Shown: positions 18,619 to 27,463 of the stretch, in pieces | How positions within the stretch are numbered: the stretch's first letter is position 1 | Layout of the letters: each line of letters begins with the position of its first letter | DNA from: Clostridiales bacterium | Lineage (GTDB): Bacteria; Bacillota; Clostridia; Oscillospirales; Acutalibacteraceae | Direction of reading: 5' to 3' | Assembly: GCA_012840445.1 (NCBI GenBank) | Contig: DULI01000011.1 | Location: 33,855 to 97,854 of the forward strand | DNA: 64,000 nucleotides | Notes under the pieces: model-generated | The model's input: the letters and a program-made list of their open reading frames with translations, nothing else | Databases searched by the model: none | What the model was told of the DNA's origin: nothing | Made by a program: the position numbers and the translations under genes

Positions 18619-19116
18619 ATGACTTATGCTTTGGCCATCATCAGCGCCCTAATTCTGCTTTTTGCTGACCAGCTTTCCAAGTACTATATTTCAAGCAACT
18701 TCTATTACGGGCAATCGGAGCCAATAATAGATGGGGTTGTGAATTTCACCTATATCCATAACAGGGGAGCTGCGTTTGGAATTTTGCAGGACCAGCAGTG
18801 GCTTTTTCTGTCGCTGACAGCCATAATCCTAGTGCTGTGTTTGGGAATGCTTATAAAAAAGACCTTCAACAGCCGGATGATGTTTTGGGCTTTGACATTG
18901 ATAATAACCGGCGGTCTTGGCAACCTTATTGACCGCATATTCAGAGGCGGCAATGTTGTTGATTTTATCGACCTTCAGTTTGTTAAGTTTGCAATATTCA
19001 ATATAGCCGACTGCTGTGTTGTTGTCGGTGCATCTTTGGTTGTGCTTTACTTTATTATTGATACTTTTAAGGATTATACAAAGGGCAAGCCGGTAAACAC
19101 CGGGGAGGAAGGTTAA
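18619..19116 (+). CDS. lspA: Lipoprotein signal peptidase
   Basis: A 165-residue inner-membrane aspartyl protease with four membrane segments. It removes signal peptides from lipid-modified lipoproteins. The conserved elements are NRGAAFGI, GGLGNLIDR, NVVDFIDL with D115, and FNIADCCVVVG with D131; the two Asp residues form the catalytic pair by family knowledge. At least four predicted lipoproteins in this window would be substrates. Confidence 0.95.
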   Translation: MTYALAIISALILLFADQLSKYYISSNFYYGQSEPIIDGVVNFTYIHNRGAAFGILQDQQWLFLSLTAIILVLCLGMLIKKTFNSRMMFWALTLIITGGLGNLIDRIFRGGNVVDFIDLQFVKFAIFNIADCCVVVGASLVVLYFIIDTFKDYTKGKPVNTGEEG

Positions 19117-19118
19117 AT

Positions 19119-20033
19119 ATGCGCACTGTCGAACTGACAGTCGATGCTTCCCAGCCCATGCGGATTGACCAGTATATTGCAGGCGCTCTAAATATAACGC
19201 GTTCGTCCGCAGCCAAATTAATTGAAGAGAATTATGTGTTATTAAACGACAAACCGGTCGCCAAAAAGACTAAAGTAAAAACTGGCGACCGGCTTGCCAT
19301 TACTATGCCCGAACCCAAGCCCCTTGAGGTGGAAAAGCAGGACATTCCGCTTGATATTGTCTATGAGGATGACTGGCTGCTTGTGGTTAACAAACCAAAG
19401 GGAATGGTTGTCCACCCGGCCCCTGGAAACCCAGACGGAACGCTTGTTAATGCGCTGCTTAACCACTGCGGCGACAGCTTGTCCGGCATAAATGGCGTGT
19501 TAAGGCCTGGGATTGTACACAGGATTGATAAAAACACCAGCGGGCTTTTGGTGGTGGCGAAAAATGATATTGCCCATAATTTTCTGTCCCGCCAGATTAA
19601 GATGCACTCCTTTACAAGGGAGTACGAGGCGGTGGTTATCGGGAATTTAAAATCCGACAGCGGCAAAATCGACGCGCCAATCGGCCGGCATCCGGTAAAA
19701 CGCAAGCAAATGGCCGTAGTTAATAAAAATTCCAAACATGCGGTGACATACTATTATGTATTAAACCGGTATAATGGGTATACCCATGTAAGACTAAAAC
19801 TCGAAACCGGAAGAACCCATCAAATAAGGGTGCATATGGCATATATCGGGCATCCTGTCGCAGGCGATGACGTATACGGACCTAAAAAGGATAAAACCGG
19901 GCTTAATGGGCAATGCCTGCATGCAAAAAAAATTGGGTTTATACATCCATTTACAAAAGAGTATTTGGAATTTGAATGCCCGCTTCCGGACTATTTTACT
20001 GATTTTTTAAATAAAATTTCGAGTACTATATAG
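19119..20033 (+). CDS. rluD: RluD-type pseudouridine synthase
   Basis: A 304-residue protein with an N-terminal S4 domain (about 14-75) and a RluA-type catalytic domain. The catalytic Asp is D137 in GIVHRIDKNTSGLLVVAK. The GRTHQIRVHMAYIGHPVAGDDVYG motif follows near 225. It starts 2 bases after lspA, the usual clostridial and bacillar partner order. RluD makes pseudouridines in helix 69 of 23S rRNA; exact specificity within the RluA/RluD group is not provable by eye. Confidence 0.92.
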   Translation: MRTVELTVDASQPMRIDQYIAGALNITRSSAAKLIEENYVLLNDKPVAKKTKVKTGDRLAITMPEPKPLEVEKQDIPLDIVYEDDWLLVVNKPKGMVVHPAPGNPDGTLVNALLNHCGDSLSGINGVLRPGIVHRIDKNTSGLLVVAKNDIAHNFLSRQIKMHSFTREYEAVVIGNLKSDSGKIDAPIGRHPVKRKQMAVVNKNSKHAVTYYYVLNRYNGYTHVRLKLETGRTHQIRVHMAYIGHPVAGDDVYGPKKDKTGLNGQCLHAKKIGFIHPFTKEYLEFECPLPDYFTDFLNKISSTI

Positions 20034-20058
20034 CATATTACTTTTAAGGAGTTTTTGG

Positions 20059-20883
20059 ATGGGAAAATTTGAAGGGTGTCTGTTAGTATCTGATATTGAC
20101 GGAACCTTAGTACACGATGGGAAAATACCCCAGCCGAATATAGAAAAAATTAAGGAATTTATAGAGCACGGTGGAAAATTTACCATTGCTTCGGGCAGGT
20201 CTTATATGGCTTGCAGGGTTTATTATGAAGAATCAGGATGTAACTGCCCAGCCATTACTTTTAACGGCGCCGTGGTTTATGATTATAAAAATGAAAACAT
20301 TATTCATAAAGTGAAGTTGCCAGATGAATGCAAACAATATCTTCAGCTTGTGCTTGAAAGGTTTCCGTCTATTGGTGCTGAAGTGCATTCGGTTGACAAA
20401 ATATTCGTTTTAAACCGCACTGATATAATAGACTGGCATTTGGAATACGAGAGCCTTATGGCAAAAGATAAAAAATTTGAGGACATAGTCGACTGTGAAT
20501 GGACAAAGGCGCTGTTTGCTTCCTACAACCGCGAAGAGTTGCTTGAGGCTTTTGAATTTGCCAAGAAACTGCCCTTTGAGGGGGCATATTTTCTGGAAAC
20601 CGCCCCTGTGTTTTTTGAGCTGACAAGCAAGGAGGCAAGCAAGGGTACTGCCTTGAGGAAACTGGCTGAATACTTAAACATTGAGCCTTGCAAGGTCTTT
20701 GCAATAGGGGACTACTACAACGACATTGACATGATAAAGGCTGCCGGAATCAGCGCCCTTGCAAAAGAAGCCCCGGAGGATATAAAAGGGCTTGCCGATT
20801 ATATTGCATGCGGCTGTTCGGAAGGGGCTGTCGCCGATTTTATTGAGTATTTAGAACATAATATGGACATTGGCGGCAACTGA
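20059..20883 (+). CDS. HAD-superfamily phosphatase, Cof type
   Basis: A 274-residue protein with the HAD motif I DIDGTL (nucleophile D12, acid/base D14), a Cof-type cap domain (about 85-190), the Lys-containing motif around SKGT, and motif IV GDYYNDIDM. Such enzymes dephosphorylate sugar phosphates or nucleotide cofactors. The substrate cannot be read from sequence. AAGGAG precedes the start and the gene ends the long plus-strand run. Confidence 0.88.
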   Translation: MGKFEGCLLVSDIDGTLVHDGKIPQPNIEKIKEFIEHGGKFTIASGRSYMACRVYYEESGCNCPAITFNGAVVYDYKNENIIHKVKLPDECKQYLQLVLERFPSIGAEVHSVDKIFVLNRTDIIDWHLEYESLMAKDKKFEDIVDCEWTKALFASYNREELLEAFEFAKKLPFEGAYFLETAPVFFELTSKEASKGTALRKLAEYLNIEPCKVFAIGDYYNDIDMIKAAGISALAKEAPEDIKGLADYIACGCSEGAVADFIEYLEHNMDIGGN

Positions 20884-20978
20884 TTTAGGACAGTATATCT
20901 ATTGATTTATTGTCATTAAATAGTGTAATATTATATTGCAAATTGCTATAAAAGGTTTACAACCGGAGCCGGAAAGGG

Positions 20979-21833
20979 ATGGTTAAATTAATGGATATTA
21001 AAACCAAAAAAAGGTTAATGCAGACCGCTTGCAAGGTTAGGATGGGGATTATCGAAGGAACATATAATGCAAAATCCGGCCATCCGGGCGGTTCCCTGTC
21101 GATAGCCGACATACTGACCTACCTTTATTTTGAAAAAATAAACATTGACCCTAACAACCCACAAATGCCAAACCGAGACAGGTTTGTGCTTTCCAAAGGG
21201 CATGCAGCTCCTGCGCTGTATTCTGTACTTGCCCATCGGGGATTCTTTTCGGTTGAAGAACTTAAAAGGCTAAGGCACATTGGGAGCATGCTGCAAGGCC
21301 ATCCGGATATGAAAAACACTCCCGGTGTGGACATGTCTACCGGTTCTTTGGGTCAGGGAATTTCGGCGGCGGTCGGAATGGCGCTTGCGTCGAAACATTT
21401 TAAAAGCGGGTTCAAAGTTTACTGCGCGGTTGGCGATGGGGAGCTTGAAGAGGGCCAGGTTTGGGAAGCCTTTATGTTTGCCGCCCACAAAAAGCTCGAC
21501 AACCTTATCGTATTTGTGGATTTAAACAACCTGCAAATTGACGGCACGTTGGATGATGTTAATTCACCTCTGCCCGTTGATAAAAAGCTTGAAGCTTTTA
21601 ACTGGCATGTAATCACCATTGACGGGCATGATTTTGACCAGATAGAACAAGCGGTTGAGGAGGCTTTGGCTGTAACAGGAAAACCGACTGCGATAATTGC
21701 CAATACGATTAAAGGCAAGGGAGTTTCTTTCATGGAAAACGCGGTCGATTGGCACGGCGTTGCGCCGAATTATGACCAGTACAAAGCTGCAATGGCAGAG
21801 TTGGAAGAATATCTTAAATCTTTAGAAGACTAA
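20979..21833 (+). CDS. Transketolase, N-terminal subunit
   Basis: A 284-residue protein equal to the first half of transketolase. It contains the thiamine diphosphate binding region (GDGELEEGQVWEA, about 150-162) and HPGGSLS near the N-terminus. The start is ATG at 20979 or at 20991; ribosome-binding-site spacing does not settle it. Transketolase moves two-carbon units between sugar phosphates in the pentose phosphate pathway. Many Clostridia split it into two genes like this, so the split is not an error. Confidence 0.93.
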   Translation: MVKLMDIKTKKRLMQTACKVRMGIIEGTYNAKSGHPGGSLSIADILTYLYFEKINIDPNNPQMPNRDRFVLSKGHAAPALYSVLAHRGFFSVEELKRLRHIGSMLQGHPDMKNTPGVDMSTGSLGQGISAAVGMALASKHFKSGFKVYCAVGDGELEEGQVWEAFMFAAHKKLDNLIVFVDLNNLQIDGTLDDVNSPLPVDKKLEAFNWHVITIDGHDFDQIEQAVEEALAVTGKPTAIIANTIKGKGVSFMENAVDWHGVAPNYDQYKAAMAELEEYLKSLED

Positions 21834-21868
21834 AATAATGCCGACTTTTTGGCGGAATGGAGCGAACA

Positions 21869-22813
21869 ATGGCTGAGGTAAAAAAGGTTGCAACCAGAGA
21901 CGGGTATGGCATGGCACTGGTCGAGCTTGGCAAAATCAATCAGGATTTTCTGGTATTAGATGCCGACCTTGGAGCCGCCACAAGAACCGGAATGTTTAAA
22001 AAAGAGTTTCCCGACAGGTTCTATAATTGCGGTATTGCTGAACAAAATATGATAAGCCTCGCAGCCGGTATTGCGTCAACCGGAAAAAAGGTATTCGCGA
22101 GCACTTTTGCAATGTTTGCCGCTGGACGTGCCTTTGAACAGATTAGGAATTCGGTCGGTTATCCCCGATTAAATGTAAAAATCGGCGCTACACATGCGGG
22201 TGTGTCGGTAGGCGAAGATGGTGCCACCCACCAATGCTGCGAGGATATCGCACTAATGAGGACAATACCGGGCATGATTGTTATAAACCCTGCCGATGTG
22301 GTTGAGGCCAAAGCCTGTGTGATTAAAGCTTTTGAGGTGGACGGCCCGGTTTATATGAGGTTTGGAAGGCTCGCAGTACCGGTTATTTTCGATGAGGATT
22401 ATGAATTCCAAATTGGTAAGGGAATTGAACTTCGGCCCGGTACCGATGTGACTATTATTGCGACCGGACTGATGGTTGCAGAGGCTTTGCAGGCACATGA
22501 AATTCTTGCTGCCGAAGGTGTCAGCGCTAGGATAATTAACATGGCGACAATAAAACCGATAGACAAGGAAATTATTATTAAGGCAGCAAAAGAAACCGGC
22601 CTTATTATTACCGCGGAGGAGCATTCGATAATCGGAGGGCTGGGCTCGGCTGTTTGTGAGGTAACAAGCGAAAAGTATCCTGTAAAGGTAATCAGGATAG
22701 GAATAAAAGACACCTATGGAATTTCCGGCCCCGCCGTTGATTTACTAAAATATTATAATCTTACAGCCGAGGAAATAGCAAAAACCGCTTTGCAGGCTGT
22801 AAAGTGCAAATAA
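21869..22813 (+). CDS. Transketolase, C-terminal subunit
   Basis: About 314 residues from the ATG at 21869, with GGAG 6 bases upstream; an ATG 12 bases earlier is less well placed. It contains the pyrimidine-binding domain (GIAEQNMISLAAGIASTGKKVFASTFAMF) and the C-terminal transketolase domain (about 190-310). It pairs with the N-terminal subunit 35 bases upstream to form a complete enzyme. Confidence 0.93.
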   Translation: MAEVKKVATRDGYGMALVELGKINQDFLVLDADLGAATRTGMFKKEFPDRFYNCGIAEQNMISLAAGIASTGKKVFASTFAMFAAGRAFEQIRNSVGYPRLNVKIGATHAGVSVGEDGATHQCCEDIALMRTIPGMIVINPADVVEAKACVIKAFEVDGPVYMRFGRLAVPVIFDEDYEFQIGKGIELRPGTDVTIIATGLMVAEALQAHEILAAEGVSARIINMATIKPIDKEIIIKAAKETGLIITAEEHSIIGGLGSAVCEVTSEKYPVKVIRIGIKDTYGISGPAVDLLKYYNLTAEEIAKTALQAVKCK

Positions 22814-22819
22814 AAAATT

Positions 22820-22853
22820 GCCGAAATCAGTTTTTACTGATTTCGGCTTAAAT
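22820..22853 (+). terminator. Terminator of the transketolase operon
   Basis: GCCGAAATCAG (22820-22830) and CTGATTTCGGC (22837-22847) form a perfect 11-base-pair stem with a six-base loop, followed by TTAAATTTTT. Confidence 0.85.
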
Positions 22854-22859
22854 TTTTAA

Positions 22860-22889
22860 ATAAAAAACCGCTGGTTAAAAACCAGCGGT
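22860..22889 (-). terminator. Terminator of rny
   Basis: On the minus strand ACCGCTGGTT pairs with AACCAGCGGT (22867-22889), followed by TTTTTTA. It faces the transketolase terminator, as expected for convergent genes. Confidence 0.85.
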
Positions 22890-22897
22890 GAATTTTT

Positions 22898-24451
22898 CTA
22901 TTTTGCGTAATCAATAGCCCGGTTTTCTCTGATTAAATGTACCTTTATTTGACCCGGATAATCAAGATCGCTTTCAATTCTTTTCACGATGTCCCTTGCG
23001 ACCAATACCATTTGATCATCACTGATAACTTCAGGCTTAACCATAATCCGGATTTCGCGGCCGGCTTGTATCGCATAGGAACGATCAACGCCTTCAAAGG
23101 AATTGGCGATTTCCTCTAATTTTTCAAGACGTTTGATGTAATTCTCAAGATTTTCCCTGCGCGCTCCCGGTCGGGCTGCAGAAATTGCGTCGGCTGCCTG
23201 TACCAGGCAGGCAATTACAGATTTGGGTTCCACATCGCCGTGATGAGCTTGAATTGCATGGATAACAGCTTCATTTTCCTTGTACTTTTTAGCGACTTCC
23301 ACACCAAGCTGAATATGCGAGCCGTCATGTTCGTAGTCAAGAGCTTTGCCAATGTCATGCAACAGACCTGCACGTTTTGCTAAATCAATATCCTCATCAA
23401 GTTCGGCAGCCATTAAGCCGGCCAAATAACAGACTTCCAATGAGTGCTTAAGCACATTCTGGCCGTAGCTTGTCCGGTAATGCAGTTTTCCAAGCAGTTT
23501 GACGAGTTCAGGATGCAAATTGTGTATTCCGGCTTCGAGCATAGCCCGCTCGCCTTCCTGTTTTATTGTATTATTTACCTCTGCTTCGGCCTTTTCCACC
23601 ATTTCTTCGATTCTTGCCGGATGAATGCGGCCATCGGCTATAAGCTTTTCAAGTGCAATCCTTGCAACCTCACGCCTGATGGGATCAAAACAGGACAGGG
23701 TAATAGCTTCCGGCGTATCATCTATAATCAGGTCAACGCCTGTCGCCGTTTCAAGAGCCCTGATGTTGCGCCCTTCTCTGCCTATTATCCTTCCTTTCAT
23801 CTCGTCATTCGGCAGCTCTACCACCGATACAGTAGATTCGGATGAATGGTCGACTGCACAGCGCTGGATGGCTTGTACAATAATATCACGTGCATATCTG
23901 TCGGCTTCTTCTTTGAACTGAGCTTCAAAATCCATGATTTTGACTGCTTTTTCGTGGGTAAGTTCACTATCAAGGCTGTTTAACAGGTATTCTTTTGCCT
24001 GTTCGGTAGTAAAACCGGATATTCTTTCGAGCAAACTGATTTGGTTTTTCTTAAGTTCTTCAATTTCCTCTAACTTCTGCTCGATTTCACGGCTTCGCTT
24101 GTTAAGCTTTTCTTCCTTTGCCTCAAGGTTATCCATTTTGCGATCAAGGGTTTCTTCCTTTTGCATCAGTCTTCTTTCCTGACGCTGGATTTCAGCACGC
24201 CTTTCACGCAATTCCTTATCGGCTTCTGTTCTTAAGTGGTGTATTTCGTCTTTTGCTTCGAGTAGCATTTCTTTTTTCTGGGCTTCAGCGTTTTTAATTG
24301 CCTCGCTCAAAATTCGGCGGGCTTCTTCTTCAGCCGAATTTATGGTAGCCTCGGCGGTCTTTTTGCGATGCAGGTGACCCAAAATAAAACCAAGTATGCC
24401 AACCGCTAATGTTACAACGCAAAATATGACATAAACAATAGCACTGGGCAT
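22898..24451 (-). CDS. rny: Ribonuclease Y
   Basis: A 517-residue membrane-anchored endoribonuclease that starts bulk mRNA decay. An N-terminal membrane segment (about 3-25) is followed by a long charged coiled coil (about 28-200), a KH RNA-binding domain (about 207-275, with [15 protein letters not shown]) and an HD metal-dependent hydrolase domain ([17 protein letters not shown], about 330-430). Length is typical. GGAGGTGC precedes the ATG. The ricA-like gene at 5655 probably encodes a specificity partner. Confidence 0.97.
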   Translation of the reverse strand: MPSAIVYVIFCVVTLAVGILGFILGHLHRKKTAEATINSAEEEARRILSEAIKNAEAQKKEMLLEAKDEIHHLRTEADKELRERRAEIQRQERRLMQKEETLDRKMDNLEAKEEKLNKRSREIEQKLEEIEELKKNQISLLERISGFTTEQAKEYLLNSLDSELTHEKAVKIMDFEAQFKEEADRYARDIIVQAIQRCAVDHSSESTVSVVELPNDEMKGRIIGREGRNIRALETATGVDLIIDDTPEAITLSCFDPIRREVARIALEKLIADGRIHPARIEEMVEKAEAEVNNTIKQEGERAMLEAGIHNLHPELVKLLGKLHYRTSYGQNVLKHSLEVCYLAGLMAAELDEDIDLAKRAGLLHDIGKALDYEHDGSHIQLGVEVAKKYKENEAVIHAIQAHHGDVEPKSVIACLVQAADAISAARPGARRENLENYIKRLEKLEEIANSFEGVDRSYAIQAGREIRIMVKPEVISDDQMVLVARDIVKRIESDLDYPGQIKVHLIRENRAIDYAK

Positions 24452-24570
24452 TAATGCACCTCCTTATATGAAATCGCAGTTAAGGTCGCGTTCCACCTTG
24501 ATGTGGGACTGCAAAATTAAAGATGCGCCATCATCAAAGTATAATTATGCAATCTAACCACATCATAGCT

Positions 24571-24599
24571 ATTCTATTACCATATTAATTGTATGTCAA
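24571..24599 (-). promoter_or_regulatory. Promoter of rny
   Basis: Minus strand: TTGACA (24594-24599), 17-base spacer, TAGAAT (24571-24576). It implies a 5' leader of about 110 bases before the rny start. Confidence 0.7.
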
Positions 24600-24623
24600 G
24601 TACAAATTTGTTAAGGTTTTTCT

Positions 24624-24665
24624 AAAAACCGAAACAGCGAGGAAGGTAACTTCACTCGCTGTTTC
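24624..24665 (-). terminator. Terminator of the sigma/VWA operon
   Basis: GAAACAGCGAG (24631-24641) and CTCGCTGTTTC (24655-24665) form a perfect 11-base-pair stem. On the minus strand it is followed by GGTTTTTAG. Confidence 0.8.
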
Positions 24666-24694
24666 AGTACGAAATATAAGGGATGTTGGAGCTG

Positions 24695-24726
24695 CATGCT
24701 ATTTTAGGTACATGCTATTTTAGGTA
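24695..24726. repeat. Perfect 16-base tandem duplication over a stop codon
   Basis: CATGCTATTTTAGGTA occurs at 24695-24710 and again, directly abutting, at 24711-24726. The second copy includes the stop codon and last codons of the VWA gene on the minus strand, so the gene end is duplicated just downstream. Confidence 0.9.
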
Positions 24727-26097
24727 GGTGTTTATAATCCTAACCATCAGGTCATTGAGCTGTTCCGCCTCAAATTCGCCGATGGTTGGCTTCAGTTTGG
24801 ATGGGATATTCTCTGACGAATCAGTAAAAAAGACATATGTGCCTCCGGATGTAATCGCTAGAGAACGCATTAAAAATTCAGTATCCAGAGAGATGCCATT
24901 TGTGGAAACTGGAATAATGCGGATTCCTTTTGCAGAGATATCCTGAATCAGTTTGTGAAGTTTTTGTTTTGTAGCCTCATTGTTGTATGCAGGAGAGTCA
25001 TGTATCAAAAACAACAGTTTTGCGGTGGAAGTATCCGACCAGTTAAGATTATACACAGCTTCCTCAAGGGCTTTATCAACAGCATCGGGATATTCATTAC
25101 CACCGCCTGCTGCCTGTTGCAGCTTTAAAAAGGCGTTAGCAGCATTGATTTGTTCTTTACCGTTTACAAAGGGATAGGAACGTACGACGTATTCATCGCC
25201 CTCATCACGGTAAAATATGTAGCTTAAGCGTAAGTCTATGTTTTGTTCACTAATTCGTGAAACTACATCCTCAATTTGTGACTTAATATAGCTAAGCTCA
25301 TCATACATAGAGCTGGTAGTGTCAATAGCAAACATTAAATCAAGAGATTTGGGAAGACGGATTGCTTTTGACACTTCTACAGATACCTCATCCTGCCCAT
25401 ATGACAGGCGAAGGGTTTTAGTAGCAATGCCCGATATTACCTGCAGTTTGAAAGGCGGGTTCTGGCTGTTATCATAAAGGTTGTAGAATAAATAAGCAAT
25501 GCCGTTGTTATTGGTGACAGAGGTCCAGATAGTATTGTTTTTTGAATCGATAAGTCGAATTTTTGCGGCCTCAACAGGTTTGCCATCACATGTGACCGTT
25601 ACGGCAATTCGCGAAGTTGGGGTCAACCCCCAGCCCAGCAAATACTGCTTAAATGATGGTTGTTCGCTTATTAGCTGCTGGAAAAAAGACCAGTTAAGAT
25701 TGTCGTTCCATTCACCTGCAGTTATGACTTCGAAGTCAAACTGCTGATTAGTATTTATTTTAGGATTGTTCTGAGTGCTTTTTCTGTCCGAAATGTCAAT
25801 GCAGTTATTCCAACCAGAAGAATAATTACCCGAATCAGACAAACAAGCGGTATGCATGCAAGCCCCCATTAAGCCATTGGAGGAGGAAAGGTATGAAATG
25901 ACTATGTATATTGCCAGGACAAATGCGATAGATAGGGACATTGCCCTGATTCGGTAAAGAAACAAAAAGGCATTTTGTTTTTTTGAGTTGCGCAGCTTAG
26001 CCTCCTTAATTATTTTTTCGCTATTCATAAACCTTGCTTTTTTGTATTTTTCGTCGACAAAGTCTTTAAGCTGAGCAGATAGATATTCATTGCGCAT
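24715..26097 (-). CDS. Membrane-anchored VWA-domain protein, likely ECF sigma partner
   Basis: A 460-residue protein. Residues 1-50 are a basic cytoplasmic segment and 52-71 a single membrane segment. An extracellular part follows with an Ig-like or carboxypeptidase-regulatory-like module (about 155-240) and a von Willebrand factor A domain (about 250-455). The metal-site motif appears as DTTSSM near 259, with a GGGNEYPDA segment and a later HDSPA as the other metal-site loops. The gene lies 23 bases downstream of an ECF sigma gene, so it may hold the sigma factor at the membrane and sense an outside ligand, as RsgI-type proteins do. No known anti-sigma domain is recognisable in the short cytoplasmic part, so this role is inference. 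Confidence 0.75.
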   Translation of the reverse strand: MRNEYLSAQLKDFVDEKYKKARFMNSEKIIKEAKLRNSKKQNAFLFLYRIRAMSLSIAFVLAIYIVISYLSSSNGLMGACMHTACLSDSGNYSSGWNNCIDISDRKSTQNNPKINTNQQFDFEVITAGEWNDNLNWSFFQQLISEQPSFKQYLLGWGLTPTSRIAVTVTCDGKPVEAAKIRLIDSKNNTIWTSVTNNNGIAYLFYNLYDNSQNPPFKLQVISGIATKTLRLSYGQDEVSVEVSKAIRLPKSLDLMFAIDTTSSMYDELSYIKSQIEDVVSRISEQNIDLRLSYIFYRDEGDEYVVRSYPFVNGKEQINAANAFLKLQQAAGGGNEYPDAVDKALEEAVYNLNWSDTSTAKLLFLIHDSPAYNNEATKQKLHKLIQDISAKGIRIIPVSTNGISLDTEFLMRSLAITSGGTYVFFTDSSENIPSKLKPTIGEFEAEQLNDLMVRIINTYLK

Positions 26098-26120
26098 CAG
26101 ACAGACCTCCTCGGATTGGC

Positions 26121-26648
26121 TCAGTAGTTTGTGGAATATACGCAGAGGGCTCGTTTTCTACATTTGCTCAAAGCTTTTTTATGGTACCATTTAACCGTAG
26201 ATTCGGGAATTGACAGAATTTTTGCGATTTCTTTAAAAGTAAGGTCAGAATAATAATGTAGTATCATAACCTGCCTTTCCTTATCAGAAAGTTTGGATAA
26301 AAGCTGTTCAACAAATACGCTGTCGTCGTTATTTGAATAGCAAATCTGTTCGGGAAGCTCTTCGGTGAAAATGTGATTGCTATGTTGTCTTTTTATTTCC
26401 AATGCTACATTTTTGCAGATTTTTAATATGTAAGCCTTTGCATATCCTTGCGGGGTGTAATTCCTGCTCAAGCTGTAAAGACGGATAAAGGTTTCATTAA
26501 CTGCATCCTCTGAAAGTTCGATATTGGTTAAAATACTGTAAGCGCACGCAAAAACATCCTTTCTCAAAAGCATATACAGCGTTTCAAAGGATTCTGGGTC
26601 GCTATATATGCTTTTAAGCAAAGAGTCCACATATGTGGAGTCGTACAT
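26121..26648 (-). CDS. ECF-type RNA polymerase sigma factor
   Basis: A 175-residue sigma-70-family protein with region 2 (about 20-85, including EDAVNETFIRLY) and region 4 (about 115-165, LSDKERQVMILHYYSDLTFKEIAKILSIPESTVKWYHKKAL). It lacks regions 1 and 3, as ECF factors do. It is the first gene of a two-gene unit with the VWA protein. About 50 bases of AT-rich sequence upstream contain a CAAC-T-run element that could be an ECF-type -35, but I cannot assign a promoter with confidence. The 26649-26855 gap otherwise shows nothing clear. Confidence 0.9.
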   Translation of the reverse strand: MYDSTYVDSLLKSIYSDPESFETLYMLLRKDVFACAYSILTNIELSEDAVNETFIRLYSLSRNYTPQGYAKAYILKICKNVALEIKRQHSNHIFTEELPEQICYSNNDDSVFVEQLLSKLSDKERQVMILHYYSDLTFKEIAKILSIPESTVKWYHKKALSKCRKRALCVYSTNY

Positions 26649-26855
26649 TAGTAATCATTCCTTCAGTAAAGACTCTGTCGACCCAAGTCTTCAATTATAT
26701 ATGATTTTAGAAGCGAAAAAAGTTGGCGATTATTGTAGATTTTTATAGAATTACTAAAAAAACTATTAATATTATTATAATAATAGCTAAAATCCTAAAA
26801 TATTTCAAACCGTTTTTAAAATTAAGTACAAAATACTGTTAAAAGAGTAAGCGGC

Positions 26856-26884
26856 TTGACCGTTGTATTTTATGTTAATATAAT
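26856..26884 (+). promoter_or_regulatory. Promoter of the exporter-asnS unit
   Basis: TTGACC (26856-26861), 17-base spacer, TATAAT (26879-26884), about 27 bases before the next start codon. Confidence 0.7.
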
Positions 26885-26911
26885 AATACATAAACTAATA
26901 AGGGGATAAAT

Positions 26912-27463
26912 ATGGGCAACATAAAACTGGGAATAGGAATGCGAACCACCAAAACGGCCATTGCTGTTGCAATCTGCATACTTACTTTTAATTTGATAGA
27001 TTTTTTGGGGCTCCTTCCGGATACCGGCTACACTGCATTTTTTGCCTGTATTGCTGCTGTGGTCTGCATGAGCAACACGGTAGAAAGCACGATAAGCCTT
27101 GGAATCAGCCGGCTTATGGGGACTGTAGTTGGCGGCGTAACAGGCTTGTTGATTCTGGTTGCAAATGATTTAGCACCAGTCGACCTTCCCGAGGTTATAA
27201 AAATTGGCGTGGGAATATATATAAGCATTATGTGCTGTAATCTCCTTCGGCGTCCGGAAGCGAGTGGGGTATCCTGTGTTGTGCTTCTGGCTATTTGCAT
27301 GAACAACAGCGGTGCGGACAGGTATGTATATGCCGCCATAAGGCTGGTCGAAACGGGTTACGGCGCACTGGTTGCAATTTTAGTAAATAAATATTTTAAC
27401 CTTCCTAAGGTTTTCAAACGCAATTTTAAAAATAAAACAAAAAAAGAGGCAGAGACAGACTGA
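26912..27463 (+). CDS. Aromatic acid exporter-like (ArAE family) membrane protein
   Basis: A 183-residue protein with five or so hydrophobic segments, starting [20 protein letters not shown] and containing [17 protein letters not shown] and [18 protein letters not shown]. This pattern matches the membrane half of the aromatic-acid-exporter family found in Gram-positive bacteria. The cytoplasmic C-terminal domain of the larger members is missing, which is common. The substrate is unknown. Its TGA overlaps the asnS ATG by one base. Confidence 0.8.
   Translation: MGNIKLGIGMRTTKTAIAVAICILTFNLIDFLGLLPDTGYTAFFACIAAVVCMSNTVESTISLGISRLMGTVVGGVTGLLILVANDLAPVDLPEVIKIGVGIYISIMCCNLLRRPEASGVSCVVLLAICMNNSGADRYVYAAIRLVETGYGALVAILVNKYFNLPKVFKRNFKNKTKKEAETD

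Noticed and set aside
20979..22813. Frameshifted or split transketolase as an error
   Set aside because: Both halves have their own start signals and match the two-subunit form common in Clostridia.
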